A stretch of 64,000 nt of DNA from JBKQVT01 sp963727245 (lineage in GTDB: Bacteria > Planctomycetota > Planctomycetia > Pirellulales > Thermoguttaceae): NCBI GenBank assembly GCA_963727245.1, contig CAVSFO010000005.1:186001-250000 (forward strand), written 5' to 3'. Position numbers and translations under genes: made by a program. Below, one piece after another: positions 51,529-59,512 of the stretch; position 1 is the stretch's first letter, and the number at the start of each line of letters is the position of its first letter. The notes beneath the pieces were generated by a model. The model saw only the letters and a program-made list of their open reading frames with translations. It searched no databases and was not told the DNA's origin.

Positions 51529-53841
51529 TTGGCCGACGCGCCCTTGACGGATGGGCGGCGGGGTGGCACAGTCGAAGGGTTGGAGACTGCCGCTTTGACC
51601 AGGACACGCCAAACCAACAGCAAAGAGGGCAACGAGGCCGGCCATGGCAACCCGCTGGGCACCATCGCGACCAGCGGCGAACTGGCCGAACGGCTGCGGC
51701 CTTGGCTGCTGGCAGCGGCCACGGCCCTCTGGGTCGCCCGGCCGCTGTTCCCCAGTGAAGCGGCGGCTACCTACGGCGACGGCCTGCCGGTGGTCATGCT
51801 CTGGCTCGTGCTGGCCGCGTGCTGGGCGGCCGGCGCGGTCGCCAGCCGGCGGTTTTCCCTCCGTTTCGGCCCCGTGGATGCCGTCGCGGGGCTGCTGGTC
51901 GGCCTGGTCGCGCTGGCGTCCTTGTGGGCGGCCCGACACGCCAGCCCCCGCCCGGCCGTCAACATGCTCTGGGAATGGACCGGCCTGGGACTGGGCTTCT
52001 TCCTCACCCGCCAACTGCTGGGTGGTCCCCGGCAGACGCGGGCGATGATCGCCGCGATGATCGGCCTGGCCGCCGCGCTGTCGGGCTATGGCCTCTATCA
52101 GCGCGCCGTCGAGATGCCCCGTTCCGAGGCCGAGTACCGGGCCGATCCCGAGCGCGCCATGCGGGCGGCCGGCGTGTGGGCGCCGCCCGGTTCGCCCCGC
52201 TGGCAGCACTTCGAGGACCGCGTGAAAAACAGGGAGCCGATCGCCACCTTCGCGCTGACCAACTCGCTGGCCGCGATGTTGACCCCCTGGTTGGTGCTGG
52301 CGGCCGGGATCGCGATGAGCTGCCCGTCGCTTCGCAAGGCGGCGCCGTCCGTGGCGTGCGCCCTCGTGATTGCCGCTTGCCTGGTGCTGACGGAGAGTCG
52401 CAGCAGTTTCGTTGCCGTGCTGGCCGGCCTGGCGTTGGCGTGGCTGGTCCGGAGCGGAAAACGAATGGGCCTGGGCTGGAAACTGCCCGCCGCAATCGCC
52501 CTGGCCGCGGTCATCCTGGTGGCCGGCGCCTGGGCAGTCGGCCTGCCGCCGGGCGTGCTGGCCGCGAGGGCCGCCAAGTCGTTCGGCTATCGACTCCAGT
52601 ATTGGCAGTCCACGCTGCGAATGATTGCCGACCGTCCGGGGCTCGGTTGCGGGCCCGGCAATTTTCAAGACACTTATACGGCCTACAAGTTGCCCGAGGC
52701 CAGCGAAGAAGTGACCGATCCGCACAACTTCTTCCTGGAAGTGTGGGCCACGGCCGGCACGCCGGCGATGCTGGCGCTGGTGGCCATGCTGGCCAGCTTC
52801 GCCTGGGCCGTGCGGCGGTTGGCTCTTCTTCAAGAAGGGGACAGTCCCATTTTCGTCCGACCATGCTTTGCATGGTATCCGAAATTGGGACAGTCCCCAG
52901 GCTATTGGAACGACGGCGGCGCGGCGGACGCCGCGGTGCCGGTGTTTGCCGGCCTGCTGGCAGGGATCGTGTTGGCCGTGCCGTTGGGCCAGATCGGCGC
53001 CGCGCCGCCGAGCCTCGCCGCCACGCTGCTGGGGCTGCCGCTGGCCGCCGGCTGCCTGATGGTGTTGGTCCCCTGGGTCCAAGACGGCCGGCTGCCCCCG
53101 CTGTTGCCGGCCATCGGCGTGGCGGTGATGCTCGTCAATTTGCTGGCGGCCGGCGGGATTGGACAGCCAGGCGTCGCCGGCTCCTTCTGGCTGCTGCTGG
53201 CATTGGCGTTGGCGGGCCAAGGGCTGCGCGTGCTGCCGCGGCCGGCCGCGGCGGTCATGTTGCTCTGTGCCATCGCCTTGACGGCCGCGTGTTTCCTCAG
53301 CGGCTATCGCCCGGTGCTGCAAAGCCAGGCCCGCTTGCGGGCGGCCGACCTGGCGCTTTTTGAAGGCCGGCAAACCGACGCCCAACAGGATTTCGATGCC
53401 GCCGCCCAGGCCGACCCGCTGGCGGCGGAGCCGTGGCGGCAGTTGGCGGGCCTGAGCTTTCAGCAATTGCAGGACCAGCCCAGCACGGAGAACTTTCGCC
53501 GCTTTGCCACCTGCATGGCGCGGGCCCTGGCGCGGGCCCCACGGGCCGCCCCCCTTTGGCTGGTCGCCGGCGATCGATATTTTGCCGCCTTCGCCCGCAG
53601 CGGCCTCGCCGACGACCGCAGCCAGGCGCTGGATGCCTATCGTCGGGCGGTCGAACTGTATCCCAACAGCGCCTTGTGCCACGCCAAGCTGGCGGTGGCC
53701 TTGCGAAAAACCGGCCCACAGGCCGAATTTCACCGCGAAGCCGCCACGGCGATCCGCTTGGACAACCTGAATCCTCATGAAGAGAACAAGCTGGGAAAAA
53801 TTGCCCCCGGCCTGTCCGAACAGCTCACCGATGGCTCGTAG
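51529..53841 (+). CDS. O-antigen-ligase-like (Wzy_C) multi-span membrane protein with an in-frame palindrome
   Basis: Up to 770 aa. Ten or more membrane helices (LWLVLAACWAAGAVASRRFS, MLALVAMLASFAWAVRRLAL) and the Wzy_C signatures LTESRSSFVAVLAGLALAWL, LGCGPGNFQDTYTAYKL and DPHNFFLEVWATAG are seen. A TPR-like C-terminal part lies at about 610-760 (DAYRRAVELYPNSALCHAKL). O-antigen ligase relatives join polysaccharide to lipid A core or polymerise glycans in the periplasm. A 62-base palindrome sits in frame at 52837-52898 and codes for EGDSPIFVRPC and PKLGQSPG between two helices. The start is unsure: 51529 is TTG without a good ribosome site; a later start, or a lesion near ATG 51643, is possible. 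Confidence 0.8.
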   Translation: MADAPLTDGRRGGTVEGLETAALTRTRQTNSKEGNEAGHGNPLGTIATSGELAERLRPWLLAAATALWVARPLFPSEAAATYGDGLPVVMLWLVLAACWAAGAVASRRFSLRFGPVDAVAGLLVGLVALASLWAARHASPRPAVNMLWEWTGLGLGFFLTRQLLGGPRQTRAMIAAMIGLAAALSGYGLYQRAVEMPRSEAEYRADPERAMRAAGVWAPPGSPRWQHFEDRVKNREPIATFALTNSLAAMLTPWLVLAAGIAMSCPSLRKAAPSVACALVIAACLVLTESRSSFVAVLAGLALAWLVRSGKRMGLGWKLPAAIALAAVILVAGAWAVGLPPGVLAARAAKSFGYRLQYWQSTLRMIADRPGLGCGPGNFQDTYTAYKLPEASEEVTDPHNFFLEVWATAGTPAMLALVAMLASFAWAVRRLALLQEGDSPIFVRPCFAWYPKLGQSPGYWNDGGAADAAVPVFAGLLAGIVLAVPLGQIGAAPPSLAATLLGLPLAAGCLMVLVPWVQDGRLPPLLPAIGVAVMLVNLLAAGGIGQPGVAGSFWLLLALALAGQGLRVLPRPAAAVMLLCAIALTAACFLSGYRPVLQSQARLRAADLALFEGRQTDAQQDFDAAAQADPLAAEPWRQLAGLSFQQLQDQPSTENFRRFATCMARALARAPRAAPLWLVAGDRYFAAFARSGLADDRSQALDAYRRAVELYPNSALCHAKLAVALRKTGPQAEFHREAATAIRLDNLNPHEENKLGKIAPGLSEQLTDGS
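52837..52898. repeat. GGGGACAGTCCC palindrome, copy C, inserted in a coding frame
   Basis: GGGGACAGTCCCATTTTCGT, then CCGACCATGCTTTGCATGGT, then the right arm ending GGGACAGTCCCC. It matches copies A and B in both arms, with an extra inner hairpin ACCATGC..GCATGGT. The surrounding gene remains open, and the loop adds roughly 21 residues to a region between membrane helices. Confidence 0.9.
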
Positions 53842-53867
53842 CGCGATGTTATCGCCAGGCGTACGTT

Positions 53868-53963
53868 GGGTGGCACTGGCTCTGCCAGTGCTTCTGCTAT
53901 TTCATCCGTAGCACGAGGGAACGCGACGGAGCCCAAAACACTGGCAGAGCCAGTGCCACCCGG
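53868..53963. repeat. REP-like hairpin pair (CACTGGC..GCCAGTG family)
   Basis: GGTGGCACTGGCTCTGCCAG lies at about 53870, and AACACTGGCAGAGCCAGTGC at about 53938, followed by CACCCGG. The spacer resembles that at 17340 (CGGAGCCCAAAACACTGG against GGAGCCCGAAACACTGG). It lies between the ligase-like gene and the DUF1573 gene. Confidence 0.8.
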
Positions 53964-54007
53964 CCGTCGCGGTGGCATCTCCATAGAAATTGCGGTAAAC
54001 TGGGGCA

Positions 54008-55183
54008 ATGAGACTCTCGCTGGCAATTGTTCTGGCTGTCCTTGTCGGCATCGCCGTGGGCGTCGGGATGGCCGTGTGGCGGATGCGGCAGGAGCCGTGG
54101 AACGGTTCTCCCACGGGATCGAGCCCCGATTCGGCGGTCCCGAAGGCCGCCGCTGCCGGCACTCCGGCTCCGAAGGTCGTGGTGGATCAAGAGGAATTCA
54201 ACTTTGGCACGATGGCTTTCGGCAGCGAAAGGAGCCACGATTTCACGTTCAGCAATTCCGGCACTGCGCCCTTGGTGCTGACGGCGGGGCCGACCACCTG
54301 CCGCTGCACGGTGAGCGAAGTCAAGGACAATAAACTCATGCCCGGCGAGTCCTTCAAGGTCACGGTGCACTGGAGGGGGCGCGAGGTGACGAGCGACTAC
54401 CGTCAGATGGTGCAGATCATCACCAACGACGCGGCCCGGCCGGTGGTCAAGCTCTCGGTGGTCGGCGAAGTGGCGGTCTTGCTGGCGGCAGAGCCTTCGG
54501 AACTGGTATTCAGCCAGCTTTCCCAGGATGAGCCCGCCAGCGGCGAGGTGCGTTTGCTATGCAAAGAGCGCCGGCGACTGGAAATCCTCGACACCAAGTT
54601 TTCCGAGCGGGATTGGGCCGAGTTTTTCGAGGTCTCGCTGCGGCCCCTGTCGGCGGCGGAATTGCGGGGCCAAAAGGGCGTCCGCAGCGGCGTGTTGATG
54701 AAAATCACCGTCAAACCGGGGTTGCCTCAAGGGGCATTTCGTCAGACAATCGTCTTGAGCACGAATCTGCCCTCCACGCCGTCGATTTCCGTGGACCTGG
54801 AAGGGACCGTCGGAGGCGACGTGACGGTCGCCGGCGAGGGATGGGAGGCGAGTCGCGGCATCCTGAGTTTCGGTTTTGTCAGCAGCCGAACCGGGGCGCA
54901 GCGGCGGCTGGTTCTGGTCGCGCGCGGCCCGTACGGCAAGAAGGTCAAATTCAAGCCTATTCAGATCGAGCCCAGCCTCATTCGCGTGGAACTGGGTAAG
55001 ACGATGCCGATTGGCGATGGGACTGCCACTCAAACCCCGCTGCTTATCCAGATTCCCAAGGGGAGCCCGCCCATAAACTGCTTCGGATCGGACCAAGGCA
55101 AGTTGGGCCAGGTCGTCCTGGAGACGAATGATCCGCGTATGCCCCAGTTGCGCATCCCAGTCCGCTTCCTCGTGGAGGAATGA
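54008..55183 (+). CDS. DUF1573 domain membrane-anchored protein
   Basis: 391 aa. N-terminal anchor (RLSLAIVLAVLVGIAVGVGM), then a low-complexity Pro/Ala linker, then DUF1573 (about residues 58-155): VVVDQEEFNFGTMAFGSERS, FTFSNSGTAPLVLTAGPTTC, and RCTVSEV with the Cys pair typical of the family. Further beta-rich domains follow (SVDLEGTVGGDVTVAGEGW). DUF1573 proteins have an Ig-like beta fold, and function is unknown. The gene ends in ATGA, overlapping the start of the cytochrome-like lipoprotein, so the two products are coupled and probably interact outside the inner membrane. Confidence 0.85.
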   Translation: MRLSLAIVLAVLVGIAVGVGMAVWRMRQEPWNGSPTGSSPDSAVPKAAAAGTPAPKVVVDQEEFNFGTMAFGSERSHDFTFSNSGTAPLVLTAGPTTCRCTVSEVKDNKLMPGESFKVTVHWRGREVTSDYRQMVQIITNDAARPVVKLSVVGEVAVLLAAEPSELVFSQLSQDEPASGEVRLLCKERRRLEILDTKFSERDWAEFFEVSLRPLSAAELRGQKGVRSGVLMKITVKPGLPQGAFRQTIVLSTNLPSTPSISVDLEGTVGGDVTVAGEGWEASRGILSFGFVSSRTGAQRRLVLVARGPYGKKVKFKPIQIEPSLIRVELGKTMPIGDGTATQTPLLIQIPKGSPPINCFGSDQGKLGQVVLETNDPRMPQLRIPVRFLVEE

Positions 55184-57357
55184 ACTTGGCCACCATCGTG
55201 CGAAACGGGTTTGCCCTTGTTACGGTCGCCGCCGCGATTGGGCTGATGGTCTTGGCTGCCGGCTGTGGGCAGTCGACGCCGCAGGGGGGCGGACAGGAAA
55301 AACCACTGCTGGCCGGCAAGCCGGTGGAATTGCCGGCCCCCGAGCCGGAACAGCCGTCGGCCGACACCGGAGCCGGCAAACCCGCCCCGGCGATCCCCGC
55401 GCCGCTGCCTCCGTCTGCGACAGACACCCGGCCGCCAGCCTCGCCGATCCGACCGGCAGGTCACCAAGTGGAGGCCTCCCCGTTGCCGCCGCCCGCGCTG
55501 CTGTCGGCAGGGTCTTTGGGGGCTGGGTCTTCTGGGGCTGGGCCTGCGGGGGTTGTGCAACTCGGGGTTGGGCCCACGGGGGCCAATCCGCCATCGCTGG
55601 CCAACCCGTTGCGTTCGGGAAGCAGCGGGCGGGACGAGGGTGGGGCGGAGGTGCAAGCCGAGTCGCCGCCGGCGCCCCAGCCGGCGGTCCACCGGCAAGC
55701 CGGGCCTGCAGTCGACACCGCGAGTGCTTCGTCCACGGACACCGTTTCGGGGCCAGCCGCGGGGACAGCGTCGACCTTGACCTCGGGCACCGTGGCGTCG
55801 CCGAGCCTCACCTCCGGCACCGTGGCGTCACCGCAGCAGGGCTCCGAGCTGATCCTCCGCGTGCCCGGCCAACAGGCCAAGTCCGCTGGAGAAGGCAGGC
55901 CGGCCAGTGCGGAAAACAGGCCGCCGGCTGCCGTCGGCCGGCTGCGTCCCAGCAATCGCAGCACCGCGCCGTTTGATCCCATCAAGGAGAACGGGCCGAT
56001 TTTTGAAGGCTGGCCCAAGCCACAAGTGGCGCTGGTGATTACCGGCCGGCAGGAAGGCTACCTGGAGCCGTGCGGTTGTGCCGGCCTGGAGACCATGAAG
56101 GGCGGCATGAGCCGTCGCTACACGCTGTTCCAGACGCTCCGCAAGGAGAAGGGTTGGCCGGTGGTCGGCCTGGACGTGGGGGATATTGCCAAGGGGTTTG
56201 GTCCCCAGGCGGAACTGAAATTCCAGACGGCGGTCGAGGGGATGCGGATGATGGGCTATGACGCCATTACCCTGGGCTGCACCGATCTGCGGCTGCCGGC
56301 CGGACTGCTCACTTCGGTGGTGGCCGCCGAGCCCAGCCCGTTCGTTTCGGCCAACGTCGGCCTCTTCGGCTTCGCCGCCAAGATTGTCGCTCCCTATCGG
56401 ATTGTGGAGGCGGGCGGCAAGAAGTTCGGCATTACCGGCGTGCTGGGTAAATCATGCCAAAAGCAGATCCACAACACCGAGATCGAAATGTCCGATCCCG
56501 AGACCGCCTTGAAGAAGATCTTGCCAGAGATGAAGCAGAAGGCCGACTACCTCATCCTTTTGGCCAACGCTACGCCGGAGGAATTGGCCAAGGCGCTGCC
56601 CGAGTTCGACCTGGTGGTCACCTCCGGCGGCCCCGCGGAGCCACCGGCCCAGCCTGCGAAGCTCAACGGCGGCAGGACGCTGTTGGTGGAAGTGGGCGAA
56701 AAGGGCGAGAACGCCGTTGTAGTGGGCTTCTTTGCCGACGCGAAGCATCCCATGCGTTGCCAGCGGGTGCCGCTGGATTCACGTTTTGCCGCCTCGCGGG
56801 CCATGAAGCAGTTGATGGCCGGCTATCAGGACCAGCTTAAGAACTTCGGCTTCGCCGGCCTGGGCATCCGCCCCGCCACGCATCCGCAACGGGAGACCAA
56901 CGGCCGCTTCGTAGGCTCGAAGGCCTGCGAGCATTGCCATGAAAACTCCTACAAGACCTGGAAGAAGAGCGCCCATGCCGAGGCCTACGCCACCTTGGCC
57001 AAGTTGGACCCGCCGCGAAACTTCGATCCCGAGTGCATCAGTTGCCACGTCGTCGGCTGGCATCCCAGCAAATGTTTCCCCTATCAAAGCGGCTACGAAA
57101 GCGACCAGAAGACGCGGCACTTGGAGAACGTCGGCTGCGAGGACTGTCACGGGCCGGGCCAGCGCCACGTGGCGGCCGAACAACCTGGCGCCGACAAGAC
57201 GCTCCAGAAGAAGTTGCGGCAGGCGATGGTCATCACCAAGGCCGAGGCCGCCGATCCCCGCACCAGCAAGCAGAACTGCTTCTCCTGTCACAACGGCGAC
57301 AACAGCCCGGCATTCAATTTCGACACCTATTGGCCGCTGATCAAGCACCACGACTAG
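55180..57357 (+). CDS. Multihaem cytochrome c554-type lipoprotein with metallophosphatase-like domain
   Basis: 725 aa. Lipobox VLAAGC at residues about 26-31 (lipid-anchored Cys), then a Pro/Ala-rich linker to about residue 260. A domain resembling the UshA/SoxB-type metallophosphatase fold follows: VALVITGRQEGYLEPCGCAG, GLDVGDIAKGFGPQAELKFQ, YDAITLGCTDLRLPAG. The C-terminal 180 residues hold four CxxCH haem motifs: CEHCH, CISCH, CEDCH and CFSCH. A cytochrome c554 domain is the best fit. The metallophosphatase-like part lacks the full Asp/His metal set as far as I can see, so catalysis is doubtful. It is coupled to the DUF1573 gene by ATGA. Confidence 0.85.
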   Translation: MNLATIVRNGFALVTVAAAIGLMVLAAGCGQSTPQGGGQEKPLLAGKPVELPAPEPEQPSADTGAGKPAPAIPAPLPPSATDTRPPASPIRPAGHQVEASPLPPPALLSAGSLGAGSSGAGPAGVVQLGVGPTGANPPSLANPLRSGSSGRDEGGAEVQAESPPAPQPAVHRQAGPAVDTASASSTDTVSGPAAGTASTLTSGTVASPSLTSGTVASPQQGSELILRVPGQQAKSAGEGRPASAENRPPAAVGRLRPSNRSTAPFDPIKENGPIFEGWPKPQVALVITGRQEGYLEPCGCAGLETMKGGMSRRYTLFQTLRKEKGWPVVGLDVGDIAKGFGPQAELKFQTAVEGMRMMGYDAITLGCTDLRLPAGLLTSVVAAEPSPFVSANVGLFGFAAKIVAPYRIVEAGGKKFGITGVLGKSCQKQIHNTEIEMSDPETALKKILPEMKQKADYLILLANATPEELAKALPEFDLVVTSGGPAEPPAQPAKLNGGRTLLVEVGEKGENAVVVGFFADAKHPMRCQRVPLDSRFAASRAMKQLMAGYQDQLKNFGFAGLGIRPATHPQRETNGRFVGSKACEHCHENSYKTWKKSAHAEAYATLAKLDPPRNFDPECISCHVVGWHPSKCFPYQSGYESDQKTRHLENVGCEDCHGPGQRHVAAEQPGADKTLQKKLRQAMVITKAEAADPRTSKQNCFSCHNGDNSPAFNFDTYWPLIKHHD

Positions 57358-57390
57358 CGCGCCATTCGGGAGATTCATGCCGGTGAGAAA

Positions 57391-57415
57391 AGCCCCCCGT
57401 TTGCAACGGGGGGCT
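57391..57415 (-). terminator. Hairpin terminator for the metX-metW gene
   Basis: AGCCCCCCGTT (57391-57401) pairs with AACGGGGGGCT (57405-57415). On the minus strand it is followed by TTTCTC, and it lies 44 bases past the metX-metW stop codon. It sits between convergent genes and may also stop plus-strand transcription. Confidence 0.7.
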
Positions 57416-57458
57416 CGCCGGCAGAAACTTTCTGAAGGTCGCACCGGCCCCCGGGGAC

Positions 57459-59276
57459 TCACTTGCTGATCACGACGATGGCCATGTCGGCGTTCAGGTT
57501 CGGGTCGTCGCGGACCTCGACGCCGGCGGCGGTGTCCAGCGCGATCCGCTGATGGATGGTGATTCCCTGCTGGCGACAGAAGTCGCCGAAGTCGTCGATG
57601 GTCAGGAAGCGGACGTTGGGCGAGTCGTACCAGTTGAAGCCCAGCAGGGCGCCGGCCCGGGGGGCGCGGCCTTCCTCGTAGAGCTGTTGGCGGAGCTTGC
57701 GGTAGCCGAGGTTGGGGAAGCTGACGATGCCCTGGCGGCCCACCCGCACCAGGTCGGCCAGCACCCGCTCCACGTCCAGCACCGCTTGCAGGGTCTGCGA
57801 GAGGACGACGAAATCGAACTGCTTGTCGGCGAAGGCGGCCAGCCCGTGGTTCAAGTCGGCCTGGACAACGTCCAGGCCGCGGCGGATGCAAGCCAGGATG
57901 GCCTGCTGGTCGAGCTCGATGCCCATGATGCGGCGATGGCCGCGCTGCCGCAAGCGTGCCAGTAGGGCGCCGCTGCCGCAGCCGAGATCGAGGACGCTGG
58001 AAGCGGCGGGGATCAGCTCCAGGATGGAATCGTAATCCAAGCGGCGGCGATGAAAGATGCTGGTGGGATTGCGGCTGCACGGCTCGTCGTCCAACGGGAC
58101 CTGGTCTTCCACGGCGGCGGCGGATTGGCCGTCGAGTTGGGCCAGAAAGGCGCGGATCATCTCGCCGTAGGAAGCGAGGTTGTCCGGCAGCAGGAAGGCG
58201 TCGTGGCCGCAATCGCTCTCGACGTTGCAATAGCTGACCGGCTTGCCGGCGGCGATCAGGGCATCGACCATTTCCTGCGACTGGAACGCCGGGAAGAGCC
58301 AGTCGGAGGTGAAGCTCAGCAGCAGCCAGCGGCATTGCGAGCGCGCCAGCGCGGCGGCCAGTTTCTGCGGCGTTTCGCCGAGCTCGAAAATGTCCAGCGC
58401 CATCGTCAGCGTCAGGTAGCTGTTGGCGTCGAAACGCTCGACGAACTTGTCGCCCTGGTAGGCCAGGTACGAGCCGACGGAAAACTTGTTCTCGAACTGG
58501 GTCTGAATTTGGCGGGGCACGAGCCGCTGGGCCCCGAACTTCTGCTTCATCGCCTCCCGCGACAGGTAGGTGATATGGCCGAGCATCCGCGCCAGCGACA
58601 GCCCCACGGCGGGACCGTTGCGGCTGCCGTAGTACTGGCCGTCCTGGTAAGCCGGATCGCGGAGGATGGCGTTGCGGCCGACAACGTCGAAGGCCAGGGC
58701 CTGGCTGGTCAGCCGCGGCGAAGCGGCGATGGCCACGGCGCCGGCCAGCCGGTCGGGAAAGTTCGTGGCCCAGGTGATCGCCATGTGGCCGCCCAGCGAG
58801 CCGCCGATCACCGCCCGCAACCGCTCGATCCCCAACTGATCGATCAGCTTCTTCTGCACCAGGACCATGTCGCCCACGGTGATGGCGGGAAAGTCGCGGC
58901 CGTCAGGGCGCGCGGTGCCGGGCTGCAGGCTGTTGGGGCCCGTGGTGCCGCGGCAACCGCCGAGGATGTTGGGACAGAGGACGAAATAGCGATCGGTGTC
59001 GATCACCTTGCCCGGCCCGACGACCAGGTCCCACCAGCCGGGATCATCGTCCTCGTCGTGGCGCGCGACGTGGGAATCGCCCGACAGGGCATGGCAGATG
59101 AGCACGGCGTTGTCGCGGCGGTCGTTGAGCGTTCCGTAGGTCTCATAGGCCACGGTGACGCCCGGCAGGCGGCCCCCGCCTTCCAACAGCAAGCCTTCCG
59201 CGAAGGTCGCATACTGCGCATGACGCAGCGGTTGGCCGCTGCGGACGCTATCGCTGCTTTCGAAGGAGTCGGACAT
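57459..59276 (-). CDS. metXW: Fused homoserine O-acetyltransferase (MetX) and MetW-like methyltransferase-fold protein
   Basis: 605 aa. Residues about 15-365 are MetX: VTVAYETYGTLNDRRDNAVL, NILGGCRGTTGPNSLQPGTA, nucleophile Ser in VIGGSLGGHMAITWATNFPD, and the Asp and His of TSDWLFPAFQSQEM and CGHDAFLLPDNLASYG. After a linker, residues about 405-600 are MetW: RLDYDSILELIPAASSVLDL, LGCGSGALLARLRQRGHRRI, DFVVLSQTLQAVLDVERVL, FNWYDSPNVRFLTI. In most bacteria metX and metW are separate genes; both serve methionine synthesis, and MetW is needed for MetX activity in some species. Here they form one chain. It is downstream of metY and cysK on the same strand. Confidence 0.93.
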   Translation of the reverse strand: MSDSFESSDSVRSGQPLRHAQYATFAEGLLLEGGGRLPGVTVAYETYGTLNDRRDNAVLICHALSGDSHVARHDEDDDPGWWDLVVGPGKVIDTDRYFVLCPNILGGCRGTTGPNSLQPGTARPDGRDFPAITVGDMVLVQKKLIDQLGIERLRAVIGGSLGGHMAITWATNFPDRLAGAVAIAASPRLTSQALAFDVVGRNAILRDPAYQDGQYYGSRNGPAVGLSLARMLGHITYLSREAMKQKFGAQRLVPRQIQTQFENKFSVGSYLAYQGDKFVERFDANSYLTLTMALDIFELGETPQKLAAALARSQCRWLLLSFTSDWLFPAFQSQEMVDALIAAGKPVSYCNVESDCGHDAFLLPDNLASYGEMIRAFLAQLDGQSAAAVEDQVPLDDEPCSRNPTSIFHRRRLDYDSILELIPAASSVLDLGCGSGALLARLRQRGHRRIMGIELDQQAILACIRRGLDVVQADLNHGLAAFADKQFDFVVLSQTLQAVLDVERVLADLVRVGRQGIVSFPNLGYRKLRQQLYEEGRAPRAGALLGFNWYDSPNVRFLTIDDFGDFCRQQGITIHQRIALDTAAGVEVRDDPNLNADMAIVVISK

Positions 59277-59317
59277 CTTAGGGGCCAGGGGTCAGGGGCC
59301 GGGGACCAGGGAAAGGA

Positions 59318-59466
59318 TGAAGGGGGAAGGCGGAGGGCGGAAGGCGGAAGGCGGAGGGCGGAAGGCGGAAGGCGGAAGGCGGAAGGAAGACTGCGAATCC
59401 GGCTGCGTGGTGCCGCGCATCCTTCATCCTTCATCCTTCATCCTTCATCCTTCATCCTTCATCCTT
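59318..59466. repeat. Two heptamer minisatellites (GGCGGAA and ATCCTTC)
   Basis: 59325-59390 consists of GGCGGAA/GGCGGAG-like units, and 59418-59466 holds seven copies of CATCCTT. The two tracts together fill the gap between the metX-metW and metY genes. The period of seven bases in both is notable, as it is in the 2.9 kb region. Confidence 0.85.
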
Positions 59467-59512
59467 GTTTCCTTCCGCCTTCCGCCCTCCCCCTTCCGCC
59501 TTTCCAGTGCTT

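Noticed and set aside
51319..53778. 819-codon minus-strand frame
   Set aside because: It is a shadow of the O-antigen-ligase-like gene, rich in Gln/Arg/Gly with no motif.
59418..59466. Possible CRISPR-like array
   Set aside because: Seven-base units without spacers; a minisatellite, not a CRISPR.
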